The position numbers were made by a program, and so were the translations under genes. Of a stretch of 41,441 nucleotides of DNA, positions 26,144-34,934 are shown piece by piece (position 1 is the first letter of the stretch; the number at the start of each line of letters is the position of its first letter). The notes beneath the pieces were generated by a model that worked only from the letters and a program-made list of their open reading frames with translations, was not told the DNA's origin and searched no databases. The stretch is from positions 1-41,441 of the forward strand of contig DAOWEV010000210.1 of the NCBI GenBank assembly GCA_030638325.1. Direction: 5' to 3'. The stretch comes from Bacteroidales bacterium. Lineage in GTDB: Bacteria; Bacteroidota; Bacteroidia; Bacteroidales; JAGOPY01.

Positions 26144-26731
26144 TTAGACAGTCAGAACAACCTCTTTCTCCTTAATAAGCTTACGGATGTTGATCAGGGC
26201 ATAACGCATACGTCCGAGGGCAGTGTTGATACTTACGCCAGTCTGTTCGGCAATGTCTTTGAAACTCATGTCATAGTAATGCCGCATATACAGCACTTCT
26301 TTCTGTTCTGCCGGAAGGTGTTCGATCAGGACCCGAACATCCTGATGTATTTGATCCGTAACGATCCTCTCTTCAATGGATGGGTCGGTAAATTTGATCG
26401 TCTCGAAAATATCAAAATCCTCATGACTGTTATCAAACAGCGGTAATCTCCTGGACTTCCTGAAATGGTCGATTATCAGGTTATGGGCGATACGCATCAC
26501 CCATTGGATGAACTTGCCTTCTTCCTTATAGGATCCGGCACGGATGGTGTTGATAACCTTGATGAAAGTATCCTGGAATATATCGTCAGCCAATTGCTTA
26601 TCCCGTACGATCATAAGAATATAGGCGAATACTTTGTCCTGGTGCCGGTGGATCAATCGCTCCAGGCTGGTTTGACTACCGTCTAAATATTCGCAAATCA
26701 GCTGCTTATCGCTAATTTTGATAGCATTCAT
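26144..26731 (-). CDS. ECF-type RNA polymerase sigma factor
   Basis: A 195-residue group 4 sigma-70 protein. Region 2 is seen as ADDIFQDTFIKVINTI and WVMRIAHNLIIDHFRKSRR (core binding and -10 recognition). Region 4 is LPAEQKEVLYMRHYYDMSFKDIAEQTGVSINTALGRMRYALINIRK with a helix-turn-helix. No anti-sigma gene with membrane segments is adjacent. It has its own strong housekeeping-type promoter in the divergent gap with uvrA. A role in growth or stress control is likely, but the regulon cannot be read here. Confidence 0.94.
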   Translation of the reverse strand: MNAIKISDKQLICEYLDGSQTSLERLIHRHQDKVFAYILMIVRDKQLADDIFQDTFIKVINTIRAGSYKEEGKFIQWVMRIAHNLIIDHFRKSRRLPLFDNSHEDFDIFETIKFTDPSIEERIVTDQIHQDVRVLIEHLPAEQKEVLYMRHYYDMSFKDIAEQTGVSINTALGRMRYALINIRKLIKEKEVVLTV

Positions 26732-26869
26732 AATGCCTCCCTTTTTAATATTTTATGTTATAAAAAAGGTAAATATTTATTCGATAGCCGTCCTCCTGTT
26801 TTTTAGGTAAGTTGTAAATATTCTTTATAAAACCTGAAAAAAAAATTAAAAATTTCCTTTTCCTGATTG

Positions 26870-26899
26870 CAAAGATAACACCATAATTTAAAAATGCAA
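26870..26899 (-). promoter_or_regulatory. Promoter of the sigma factor gene
   Basis: On the minus strand, TTG (26899-26897), a 19-base spacer, then TATCTTTG (26877-26870). Both elements and the spacing fit the Bacteroidota consensus. The leader is about 130 bases and AT-rich. Confidence 0.75.
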
Positions 26900-26910
26900 C
26901 TGATTATTAA

Positions 26911-26918
26911 TATTTTTG
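26911..26918 (+). promoter_or_regulatory. uvrA -7 element
   Basis: TATTTTTG matches TAnnTTTG, 93 bases before the uvrA start. No clear -33 TTG. It lies close to the divergent sigma factor promoter. No repeat array occurs in this divergent gap. Confidence 0.45.
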
Positions 26919-27011
26919 CAAATTTATTCTCCATCTTATACGCAAATATTAAAAAATAGTTTTATTTAATGTTAGAGACTGTTTTAAGAATAGCGTAAAA
27001 ATTCAGAAGTA

Positions 27012-29852
27012 ATGCAGAAGAAACCGTTTCAGCAGTTAGATCCGAAGCATTTCATCCTCATTAAAGGAGCCGATATGCATAACCTAAAGCATGTGGATGT
27101 GGCGCTTCCAAGAAACAGTTTCATTCTGATAACCGGCCTTTCCGGGTCAGGAAAATCCAGTCTTGCATTTGACACCCTCTATGCCGAGGGCCAGCGCAGG
27201 TACGTGGAAAGTCTCAGTTCCTATGCACGCCAGTTCCTGGGCCGCATGAGTAAGCCCAGGGTAGAGTATATCAAAGGGATATCTCCGGCAATTGCCATCG
27301 AACAAAAGGTGAATACACGGAACCCCAGGTCTACCGTAGCCACATCAACCGAGATTTTCGAGTACCTTAAGTTATTGTATGCGCGTATCGGAAAAACCTA
27401 TTCTCCCGTCTCCGGAAAACCGGTAAAACGCCATACAGTAAGTGATGTCACCGATCATATCATGAGCCTGCCTGAACAAACCAGGGTTTATATTTACAGT
27501 CCTTTTTACCTCGCTGAAAAACGCAGCAGCAGGGATCAGCTTACTATCTACCTGCAACAAGGCTATAACCGGATTTATTATGGTAAAGAGTTTCTCCGGA
27601 TTGAGGATGTTCTTGAAGATAACTTGAAAATTGAACCTCAGAAAACCCGGATCGTGATCGACAGGCTAATCATAAACAATCATGATAAAGACCAGCAATC
27701 AAGGGTTGCCGACTCAGTCCAGACAGCCTTTTATGAAGGCCATGGATACTGTATTGTAGAAAATGAGAAGGCTGGAAAGAAAAAAAGAAACACATTTTCC
27801 AATAAGTATGAACTGGACGGCATTGAATTTGAAAAGCCTTCCGTGAATCTGTTCAGCTTTAACAATCCTTACGGGGCCTGCAAGCGTTGTGAAGGTTTCG
27901 GAAGCATCATCGGCATCGATGAGGACCTGGTCATCCCCAATAAAACCCTTACTATCTTTGAGAATGCCATTGCCTGCTGGAGAGGAGAAAAGATGGGTAA
28001 ATGGAAAGATGAACTCGTGATGCATGCCTATAAGTTCGATTTCCCTATTCACAGGCCTGTTTATGATCTGACAGAAGCACAAAAACAACTGCTCTGGACC
28101 GGCAACAAATATTTCCATGGCCTGAATGAATTTTTCAAGTATGTTGAAGAAAAGGCCTATAAAATACAATACCGGGTGATGCTTTCCAGGTACAGAGGCA
28201 AGACCCTTTGTCCGGAATGTCGTGGCACCAGGTTAAGGAAGGATGCAAACTATGTCAAGGTCGGGGGGAAATCCATCAGCGATATCCTGCTGATGCCGGT
28301 ATATGATGCCCTGCCTTGGTTTCAGAAAATAAAGCTGAATGACCATGAGCAGCAGATCGCCAGCCGGCTGCTGACGGAGATCACCAACAGGCTGCGTTTC
28401 CTGGATGAAGTCGGGCTGGGATACCTGAGCCTGAACCGGCAATCCTCCACACTGTCAGGAGGAGAATCCCAGAGGATCAACCTGGCTACCTCGCTGGGCA
28501 GCAACCTGGCAGGCTCCATGTACATTTTGGATGAGCCTAGCATCGGATTGCACCCGCGCGACACATACCGGTTGATCGATGTACTGCAGCAGCTCCGCAA
28601 TCTCGGGAATACTGTCATCGTCGTGGAGCATGATGAAGATATGATACGGGCGGCTGATCATATTGTGGACATTGGCCCCCTGGCCGGATCAAAAGGAGGT
28701 GAGATAGTATTTGAAGGATCTTTTCAAGAGCTGGTAAACAGCAACAAAGGCCTTACCGCCAGATACATCAACAAAGAGCTCAGTATTGAATTACCTGAAA
28801 AGCGTCGCCCCTGGAAAGAATATATCGAGGTGCACGGGGCCCGGGAAAACAACCTGAAGGGTATTGACATAAAGTTTCCTTTAAACATATTGACAGTCGT
28901 AACAGGTGTCAGCGGTTCGGGCAAAACATCTCTTGTAAAATCCATCCTGTTTCCTTCCATTAAAAAGATATACGGGGGTTATGGCGAAAAGACAGGCAAA
29001 CTCTCAAGGCTTAGCGGTGATATCGACCGCATTGCTTCCATTGAATTCGTGGACCAGCATCCCATCGGGAGATCATCGAGATCCAATCCTGCCACTTATC
29101 TGAAAGCCTATGACGATATCAGGGCGTTATTCGCTACTCAGCAGCTGGCAAGGGTCAGGGGATACAAGCCCGGATTCTTTTCATTCAACATACCCGGCGG
29201 CCGGTGTCAGGAATGTGAAGGAGAAGGGGTTGTAAAGATAGAGATGCAGTTCATGGCCGACCTGTACCTCACTTGCGAATCCTGTGGCGGCACGAGGTTC
29301 AGAGATGAGGTTCTGGACATTAAATACAAAGGAAAAACCATTGACGATATACTGCACCTGACTGTCAACCAGGCAGTGGATTTTTTTCATGACCCGGAAG
29401 GGAAAAGCTCGCTTAACAGGCGCATCACCGACAAATTAAAGCCACTACAGGATGTCGGACTGGGTTATCTGGAACTGGGGCAGTCCTCCAGCACCCTGAG
29501 CGGCGGTGAAGCACAGCGCATCAAGCTCGCATTTTTCCTGTCAAAAGGAAGCAATCAACAACCAACCCTGTTCATTTTCGATGAACCCACTACCGGCTTA
29601 CATTTTCATGACATCAATAAACTGCTTAACTCCCTTTACGCTTTGATTGAAAAAGGTCACACCATCATTGTCATTGAACACAACCAGGAGGTCATTAAAT
29701 GCGCCGACTGGATCATAGACCTGGGGCCCGATGGCGGGGATGAAGGAGGCCACCTGGTTTTTGAAGGCGTTCCGGAAGAGCTGGTAAATTGCAAGAAATC
29801 CTTTACCGGGAAATTTCTTCGCGAAAAATTGAGAAGCATGAAACGTGAATAG
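27012..29852 (+). CDS. uvrA: Excinuclease ABC subunit A
   Basis: A 946-residue damage-recognition ATPase of nucleotide excision repair. It has two ABC cassettes. The first has Walker A GLSGSGKSS near residue 43, the zinc module with CKRCEGFG and later CPECRGTR, and signature LSGGESQRINLATSL. The second has GVSGSGKTS, the zinc finger CQECEGEG...CESCGGTRF, and signature LSGGEAQRIKLAFFL followed by FIFDEPTTGLHFHDI. The order and length are standard. The last codons (MKRE) and the TAG stop lie inside a 7-bp repeat with a TGAA core that continues past the gene. Confidence 0.97.
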   Translation: MQKKPFQQLDPKHFILIKGADMHNLKHVDVALPRNSFILITGLSGSGKSSLAFDTLYAEGQRRYVESLSSYARQFLGRMSKPRVEYIKGISPAIAIEQKVNTRNPRSTVATSTEIFEYLKLLYARIGKTYSPVSGKPVKRHTVSDVTDHIMSLPEQTRVYIYSPFYLAEKRSSRDQLTIYLQQGYNRIYYGKEFLRIEDVLEDNLKIEPQKTRIVIDRLIINNHDKDQQSRVADSVQTAFYEGHGYCIVENEKAGKKKRNTFSNKYELDGIEFEKPSVNLFSFNNPYGACKRCEGFGSIIGIDEDLVIPNKTLTIFENAIACWRGEKMGKWKDELVMHAYKFDFPIHRPVYDLTEAQKQLLWTGNKYFHGLNEFFKYVEEKAYKIQYRVMLSRYRGKTLCPECRGTRLRKDANYVKVGGKSISDILLMPVYDALPWFQKIKLNDHEQQIASRLLTEITNRLRFLDEVGLGYLSLNRQSSTLSGGESQRINLATSLGSNLAGSMYILDEPSIGLHPRDTYRLIDVLQQLRNLGNTVIVVEHDEDMIRAADHIVDIGPLAGSKGGEIVFEGSFQELVNSNKGLTARYINKELSIELPEKRRPWKEYIEVHGARENNLKGIDIKFPLNILTVVTGVSGSGKTSLVKSILFPSIKKIYGGYGEKTGKLSRLSGDIDRIASIEFVDQHPIGRSSRSNPATYLKAYDDIRALFATQQLARVRGYKPGFFSFNIPGGRCQECEGEGVVKIEMQFMADLYLTCESCGGTRFRDEVLDIKYKGKTIDDILHLTVNQAVDFFHDPEGKSSLNRRITDKLKPLQDVGLGYLELGQSSSTLSGGEAQRIKLAFFLSKGSNQQPTLFIFDEPTTGLHFHDINKLLNSLYALIEKGHTIIVIEHNQEVIKCADWIIDLGPDGGDEGGHLVFEGVPEELVNCKKSFTGKFLREKLRSMKRE

Positions 29853-29884
29853 TGAAGCGTGAAATGTGAGATGTGAAGAGATGA
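29836..29884. repeat. 7-bp array with TGAA core, overlapping the uvrA end
   Basis: Seven heptamers in register: GCATGAA, ACGTGAA, TAGTGAA, GCGTGAA, ATGTGAG, ATGTGAA, GAGATGA. The third unit contains the uvrA stop codon. Confidence 0.8.
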
Positions 29885-29900
29885 TAATTGCTCGCTGCCC

Positions 29901-29935
29901 ATCTCAACTCTCAACTCTCAACTCTCAAATCTCCA
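29901..29935. repeat. 7-bp array, CTCTCAA family, overlapping the rlmB end
   Basis: ATCTCAA, CTCTCAA three times, ATCTCCA. The fourth unit contains the TGA stop of rlmB (29927-29925 on the minus strand). Confidence 0.85.
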
Positions 29936-30671
29936 CCTGCCGCTGCCTCACCACCTCGTACAATATCATCCCGGCAGAAACAGAGACATTAAATGATGCA
30001 ATGCTACCCTTCATGGGGATGCTTACCGCCTCGTCGGCCAGCTCCAGGATGGTTCGTGAGATACCTTTTTCTTCAGAGCCAATGATGATGGATAGAGGTA
30101 CTTTAAGATCAGCCTGGTACGGCATCAGGTCTGATTTTTCAGTTGCTGCCAGGATATAAAGCCCGCTCTCTTTCAGGTATTTAATAGCGTTGGCCAGGTT
30201 GGAAGAGCGGCACACCGGCACCTTGTGCAGGGCGCCGGCAGATGTCTTCACAGCATCCTCGTTGATCATGGCGCTGCCCTTTTCCGGAACAATCACTGCA
30301 TGTACGCCGGTCCCTTCTGCCGTACGTACTATGGCTCCCAGGTTCCTGACATCCGTGATCCCTTCCAGCACCATCACCAGCGGGGTCTCCCCTTGCTCGA
30401 ACACAAATGGCAAAATATCTTCAATATGCTGATAGGTGATGGCTGAGATAAAGGCTATCACCCCCTGATGGTTCTTCCTGGTAACCCTGTTCAGCTTTTC
30501 GATGGGCACATACTGGTATGGGATGCCGGTATTTTTGACCAGTCCCATCATCTCGGAAGACAACGGGCCGCCTTTCAGGCCCTTTTTCACCAGCACCTTA
30601 TCAATCTCCTTCCCTGCCATGATTGCTTCGATAACCGGCCTCAGTCCATAAATAAAATTTTCTTTGCTCAA
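29925..30671 (-). CDS. rlmB: 23S rRNA (guanosine-2'-O-)-methyltransferase RlmB (TrmH/SpoU family)
   Basis: A 248-residue SPOUT methyltransferase that probably methylates G2251 of 23S rRNA. The short N-terminal substrate domain starts FIYGLRPVIEAIMAGKEIDKVLVKKG. The SpoU knot motifs are LEGITDVRNLGAIVRTAEGTGVHAVIVPE (motif 1), IIIGSEEKGISRTILELADEAVSIPMKG (motif 2) and ASFNVSVSAGMILYEVVRQR (motif 3). All catalytic Asn, Arg, Glu and Ser/Asn positions appear intact. The final VEI codons and TGA stop fall in a CTCTCAA heptamer array. It converges with uvrA. Confidence 0.93.
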   Translation of the reverse strand: MSKENFIYGLRPVIEAIMAGKEIDKVLVKKGLKGGPLSSEMMGLVKNTGIPYQYVPIEKLNRVTRKNHQGVIAFISAITYQHIEDILPFVFEQGETPLVMVLEGITDVRNLGAIVRTAEGTGVHAVIVPEKGSAMINEDAVKTSAGALHKVPVCRSSNLANAIKYLKESGLYILAATEKSDLMPYQADLKVPLSIIIGSEEKGISRTILELADEAVSIPMKGSIASFNVSVSAGMILYEVVRQRQVEI

Positions 30672-30725
30672 ATCTTCACTATTTAATTGGTTTCAGCAAA
30701 AATACAGGAAAATTTGCGGATAGAA

Positions 30726-30777
30726 ACTAAATCAATTACGAATTAGGAATTGAAACCGATATGCGAGAATTGAAACC
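30726..30777 (+). repeat. Composite element, copy A
   Basis: ACTAAATCAATTA, two AATTNNG heptamers, then GAATTGAAACCG, TATGCG and a second GAATTGAAACC. It matches copy B (23384-23475, minus strand), where nine heptamers occupy the same place. Confidence 0.75.
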
Positions 30778-30779
30778 AC

Positions 30780-30849
30780 TTGCAGGTTGCAGGTTTCGAC
30801 TCGCAACCTGCAACCCGTAACCCGTAACTCGTAACCCGTAATAATAAAA
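30780..30849. repeat. 7-bp array passing through three families in register
   Basis: Ten heptamers in one phase: TTGCAGG twice, TTTCGAC, TCGCAAC, CTGCAAC, CCGTAAC twice, TCGTAAC, CCGTAAT, AATAAAA. TTGCAGG and CTGCAAC are reverse complements shifted by two bases, so the middle is also an inverted repeat. It lies between divergent genes, upstream of the protease promoter. Confidence 0.85.
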
Positions 30850-30876
30850 TCTCAACCCTTGATTCGCATTAATAAC

Positions 30877-30884
30877 TATCTTTG
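30877..30884 (+). promoter_or_regulatory. Protease gene -7 element
   Basis: TATCTTTG, exact TAnnTTTG match, 23 bases before the start codon. A TTG at 30859-30861 is only 15 bases upstream, shorter than usual. Confidence 0.6.
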
Positions 30885-30907
30885 TGAAAAACTAAATTTA
30901 TCAGAAA

Positions 30908-32542
30908 ATGAAGAAAATTGTACTACTTTCGACTATAATGACCGCATCTGTCTGGCTTTTCGGTCAAATTCCTGCTTCTTTTGACCTGAGGGATTACAAC
31001 GGAGAGAACTACGTGACCAGTGTTAAAAGTCAGCAGGGAGGTACTTGCTGGACCCATGGGGCAATGGCTGCCATGGAAGGGAACCTGTTGATGACAGGAG
31101 CCTGGTTTGCAGCCGGTGAGCTTGGCGAACCGGCCCTGGCAGAATATCACCTGGATTGGTGGAACGGATTCAATGAGCATAACAACGATGACCTGGTTCC
31201 CCCGACAGGCGCGGGACTGGAAGTGCACTATGGAGGTGATTATATGGTTACTTCGGCTTATCTTGCAAGAAACGAAGGTGCCGTCAGGGACATAGACGGC
31301 CAATCATATACCAATCCCCCCCTGCGGTTTGATTCGAGTTATCACTATTATTATGCGCGTCAAATCGAATGGTATACCCTTGGCGATGACCTGGAAAATA
31401 TCGAAGTGATCAAACAGGCCGTCATGGATTATGGTGTCATGGGTACCTGTTTGTGTTCCAGTGGCGCGTTCATGAACAACCAATATGTACATTACCAGCC
31501 ACCCAGCAATTCGCAGGATCCCAATCATGCCGTGGCCATCATCGGATGGGACGATGATAAAGTTACGCAGGCCCCCGAGCCCGGCGCCTGGTTAATAAAA
31601 AACAGCTGGGGCTCAGGTTGGGGATTGGGTGGTTATTTCTGGATCTCTTATTATGACAAACACTGCTGCAGGGAACCCCAAATGGGCGCCATCTCATTTC
31701 AGGATGTAGAACTGCTTCAATATAAAAATACCTATTATCATGATTACCATGGATGGCGGGATACCAAAGAAGACCAGGAGGAAGCCTTCAATGCCTTTGT
31801 GGCCGGAGGTAATGAGATACTGAAGGCCGTCAGCTTCTTCACTGCCACAGATAGTGTTATTTACAGTGTGGTCATATATGATGATTTCAATGGCGGGGAA
31901 TTGGAAAATCAACTGGGTGAAGTTTCCGGCACATTGTATCATACAGGTTTTCATACCATTGACATGCCTGAATACATCGGCCTGACCGAAGGGGATGATT
32001 TTTATGTTTACCTCTCCCTGGATGATGGCGGACAGCCTTATGACAGAACTTCAGAGGTACCCGTTCTTTTAGGTTCGAGGTACAGAACACTGGTGGAATC
32101 TGCTGCCAGTCTGGAAGAAAGCTATTATAAAATAGGCGGCGATTGGCTGGACTTTTATAATTACAACGATCCTTCCGGATATCAAAATACCGGGAACTTT
32201 TGCATCAAAGGCCTGACGGTAACCGATACACTCACAGGTATAGGCGATAACCCCGGATCACTAAATGAAGAATTGTTGGGACAAAACTCTCCGAACCCCT
32301 TCGTTTCACAGACAAAGATAAGTTTCTCCCTGCCTGAGTCTGCACATATCTCGCTTCACATATATAACCTTGCCGGTCAGAAAGTTTGTACCCTGATTGA
32401 TGGTCAGGCGCTTGCCGGGAGCCATACCATTACCTGGGATGGCACGGATAATACGGGAAAAAGGCTGGAACCCGGAATCTATGTTTACAGGCTGATAACA
32501 CCACAGGGATCAGCTGTCAGGAAGATGGTTCTTGCTAAATAG
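30908..32542 (+). CDS. Secreted papain-like (C1A) cysteine protease with T9SS sorting domain
   Basis: A 544-residue exported protease. Signal peptide [20 protein letters not shown]. The papain-like catalytic residues are C47 (GGTCWTHGA), H207 ([12 protein letters not shown]) and N232 ([21 protein letters not shown]). There is no long propeptide before [11 protein letters not shown] beta-rich lectin-like region follows, and the C-terminal 90 residues ([20 protein letters not shown] ... [23 protein letters not shown] ... RKMVLAK) are a type A T9SS sorting domain. The enzyme is thus secreted through the type IX system and probably anchored to the cell surface. Substrates are unknown. Confidence 0.93.
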   Translation: MKKIVLLSTIMTASVWLFGQIPASFDLRDYNGENYVTSVKSQQGGTCWTHGAMAAMEGNLLMTGAWFAAGELGEPALAEYHLDWWNGFNEHNNDDLVPPTGAGLEVHYGGDYMVTSAYLARNEGAVRDIDGQSYTNPPLRFDSSYHYYYARQIEWYTLGDDLENIEVIKQAVMDYGVMGTCLCSSGAFMNNQYVHYQPPSNSQDPNHAVAIIGWDDDKVTQAPEPGAWLIKNSWGSGWGLGGYFWISYYDKHCCREPQMGAISFQDVELLQYKNTYYHDYHGWRDTKEDQEEAFNAFVAGGNEILKAVSFFTATDSVIYSVVIYDDFNGGELENQLGEVSGTLYHTGFHTIDMPEYIGLTEGDDFYVYLSLDDGGQPYDRTSEVPVLLGSRYRTLVESAASLEESYYKIGGDWLDFYNYNDPSGYQNTGNFCIKGLTVTDTLTGIGDNPGSLNEELLGQNSPNPFVSQTKISFSLPESAHISLHIYNLAGQKVCTLIDGQALAGSHTITWDGTDNTGKRLEPGIYVYRLITPQGSAVRKMVLAK

Positions 32543-32611
32543 TAAAGAATCCCCGCACATAGGACTTAGCTTGGAGGAAGCACTGCGTAAGGGTGCATAG
32601 AGCGTTTATTA

Positions 32612-32639
32612 ATTGTCGATTGTCAATTGTCAATTGTCG
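32612..32639. repeat. 7-bp array, ATTGTCA family
   Basis: ATTGTCG, ATTGTCA twice, ATTGTCG, followed by a T-rich stretch. It lies 70 bases after the protease stop. Confidence 0.8.
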
Positions 32640-32668
32640 ATTTTTTTCTCACGATTCGCTTCTCACGT

Positions 32669-32721
32669 CTTCGGTCTTCGGTCTTCCGACTTCGGACTTT
32701 CTCTCAACTCTCAACTCTCAC
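32669..32721. repeat. 7-bp arrays CTTCGGT/CTTCCGA and CTCTCAA at a gene end
   Basis: Four CTTCGGT/CTTCCGA-type units (32669-32696), a 4-base shift, then CTCTCAA twice and CTCTCAC (32701-32721). The last unit contains the TGA stop of the minus-strand gene. Confidence 0.88.
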
Positions 32722-33977
32722 CGCCGCCAGCTCTGTACCGTTATATACCACGGATCTTTGAAGGTAGGCGATCGCAATAACATATAATCATTAGAAGTGA
32801 ATGGATTGTTTACTTTCACGAAAGTGAAACGGAGAGAGTTGCGATGGTCCGGGTCACCATAAACCCATTCTTCCTGGCCATACCCCCGGTAAACTATGCC
32901 CGGACGACCAAAAACAATGTAGATCAGCCCCCTGTCCGACTTCCATCCTTCAAGATAAGAAGTGAAATAGAAGTTTGCATCCTGTACATTATTATAATAT
33001 TTCTGAATGAGTGATTTTGCCCGCACGGCACTTCCTGCGGTCTTCAGCCAGAATTTATCCAACGCTTCTTTTTTTCCTACCGCTTCAGAGAGCTCTTCAA
33101 ATTCCTTTTTGGTGGTTATGTATCTTAACGGGGCCGCCAATTCTCCAGCCGTGACAAGATCCGGATAATCATCGTAAAACCGGAAAACGGTCATGCCTTT
33201 TCTCTGGGTTGTATCTCTCTGAAAATGATAAAACCCTTCCTTCTCCACTTGCACCCAATCCGATTCACCATTGTAAACCGGAACCTGGAATATACTGTCT
33301 GCCTTGTAATTGAACGACTTCATCTTTTCCTGGACAAAGGGTGGCCGGGCGAAAGGAAAGTCACGGAAATAAGCCCTCACATAAAGCATGCTAATGTCAT
33401 TGTCATTTACTTTGATCCTGAATTTTTCCCTGTTTCCGACATAAGTGGTAAATGCAGGCCGGTTGCTGCGGTTTAAAAGCAGAAAATTCTGAGGGGAATT
33501 CATGTCTTCTTTATTTACCCAGATAAAATCCTTGATGCTTTCTTCCCTGTTAACGTCAACCAATTCAAGCTCCAACACGTATTTATCGGGATATCTGGCA
33601 GGGATCTCAATGACATGGATCATCAGGACATCTCTTCCAAAATTCAATGAGTCAATATAGGTGAGGGTAGCGCTGTCAATGGTCACCTTACTCTCATATG
33701 ACTCCATCAACCTGTATGAAATATGATATTCAACCTGGTAGTTATCACTATAATCAGGTCGCACATAATGCAGGTCCGGCAATTTCACTTCAACATAAAC
33801 ATAGGATACTGAGTCTGAAGCATGATAGACATCGCTCACAAGTTCGGTAAACTTACCGTCGGTCACATATAGGTACGACAGATCATAAACGCTTATCTTT
33901 TTAGGTGGTGAACATGCGATCATCAACAGCATAAGCATCAAAGAAAGCAACAGTGTATTTTTCAGTTTGAACCTCAT
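32718..33977 (-). CDS. GWxTD-domain lipoprotein
   Basis: A 419-residue lipoprotein. Signal peptide with lipobox LMLLMIAC. The N-terminal two thirds are beta-rich (SVSYVYVEVKLPDLHYV, HVIEIPARYPDKYVLELELVDVNRE). The C-terminal region EEALDKFW-like (KKEALDKFWLKTAGSAVRAKSLIQKYYNNVQDANFYFTSYLEGWKSDRGLIYIVFGRPGIVYRGYGQEEWVYGDP) matches the GWxTD domain; here the motif reads GWKSD instead of GWxTD. The domain is common in Bacteroidota and its function is unknown. The TGA stop is supplied by the first unit of a heptamer array. It diverges from the TonB-C gene. Confidence 0.9.
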   Translation of the reverse strand: MRFKLKNTLLLSLMLMLLMIACSPPKKISVYDLSYLYVTDGKFTELVSDVYHASDSVSYVYVEVKLPDLHYVRPDYSDNYQVEYHISYRLMESYESKVTIDSATLTYIDSLNFGRDVLMIHVIEIPARYPDKYVLELELVDVNREESIKDFIWVNKEDMNSPQNFLLLNRSNRPAFTTYVGNREKFRIKVNDNDISMLYVRAYFRDFPFARPPFVQEKMKSFNYKADSIFQVPVYNGESDWVQVEKEGFYHFQRDTTQRKGMTVFRFYDDYPDLVTAGELAAPLRYITTKKEFEELSEAVGKKEALDKFWLKTAGSAVRAKSLIQKYYNNVQDANFYFTSYLEGWKSDRGLIYIVFGRPGIVYRGYGQEEWVYGDPDHRNSLRFTFVKVNNPFTSNDYMLLRSPTFKDPWYITVQSWRR

Positions 33978-34065
33978 CAGTTAGATATTTATCAGTAAGT
34001 AATTTTTCCGTAGAATTATTTATTGCATAAAATTAAGCATTTGATCAGGAAAAATAGTAATTCTG

Positions 34066-34096
34066 TTGCCTGAAATAAAAAAAAGTAATATTTTTA
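34066..34096 (+). promoter_or_regulatory. Candidate promoter of the TonB-C gene
   Basis: TTG at 34066-34068, a 20-base spacer and TATTTTTA at 34089-34096 (one base off TAnnTTTG). The transcription start would fall near 34100, which speaks for translation from the second ATG at 34128. Confidence 0.5.
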
Positions 34097-34097
34097 C

Positions 34098-34931
34098 ATG
34101 AACAGGATAGTTGCAAAATTCAAACCTATGATCACTAAATACACTATTTTCCTTTTCTTCCTGGCTTTTGGTAATCAGGCCGTGACTCAAAGCTACATAC
34201 CTGCAAAAACCGTCAGTGACCGGAACCTTGTAAAAAAATTCTTTTGTGAAGAGACCATTTACCCGGAATCATCTTTGGATGCCGGACATGAAGGAACTGT
34301 CAAAATTAAATTCATTGTTGACGCAAATAGTGCAGTCCGGAATATTCGGGTTACAGAGTCGGTGGATGCAAACATTGATGATGAAATGATAAGGGTATTC
34401 AAAATGCTGTTATGGGTTCCGGCTACGAAGTTTGGGGAACCCATCGCATCTGAAAATGAATACACAATTAAATTCAACATCAGGAAATATGAAAAACATT
34501 GCAAACAACGTGGATATGATGAGCTTATGTACCCTCACTTACCGGTTGATACAACTTACAATATATATGGTCTTAAAGAAGTTGACAAAGGCCCCTACCC
34601 TGTTTTCACAGAACCCGGAATGAACCTGCAAAGCTTCTGGAGCCAGCATATAGAATATCCTGAAGAAGCCTTCAAGAACGGTATCACCGGCACAGTGACT
34701 TTAGGCTTCGTTGTGGAGACCCATGGCAGGATATCCAATATTACCATTGTCCAGAGTGTCGGAGGCGGGTGCAATGAAGAAACCATCAAGCTGGTTAAAA
34801 TGCTGAGCTGGATGCCGGCCATCAAAGATGATATGGCTGTTCGCTCTAAGATGCAATTTGGATTAACGTTCAATTTGAATAATGATCCGTCGCACCAGAT
34901 CACTCCCTCCAGTCAAACCAATGGTTTTTAA
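34098..34931 (+). CDS. Exported protein with two TonB C-terminal domains
   Basis: A 277-residue protein with a hydrophobic export segment (MITKYTIFLFFLAFGNQAVTQ) and two TonB_C-type domains. The first is about residues 45-130 (EGTVKIKFIVDANSAVRNIRVTESVDANIDDEMIRVFKMLLWVPATKFGEP). The second is about 175-265 (IEYPEEAFKNGITGTVTLGFVVETHGRISNITIVQSVGGGCNEETIKLVKMLSWMPAIKD). There is no proline-rich spacer as in energy-transducing TonB, so it may be a periplasmic adaptor, not an energy transducer. A promoter box ending at 34096 makes ATG 34128 the likelier start than 34098. The next gene starts 3 bases after the stop, so both are co-transcribed. Confidence 0.88.
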   Translation: MNRIVAKFKPMITKYTIFLFFLAFGNQAVTQSYIPAKTVSDRNLVKKFFCEETIYPESSLDAGHEGTVKIKFIVDANSAVRNIRVTESVDANIDDEMIRVFKMLLWVPATKFGEPIASENEYTIKFNIRKYEKHCKQRGYDELMYPHLPVDTTYNIYGLKEVDKGPYPVFTEPGMNLQSFWSQHIEYPEEAFKNGITGTVTLGFVVETHGRISNITIVQSVGGGCNEETIKLVKMLSWMPAIKDDMAVRSKMQFGLTFNLNNDPSHQITPSSQTNGF

Positions 34932-34934
34932 ATT

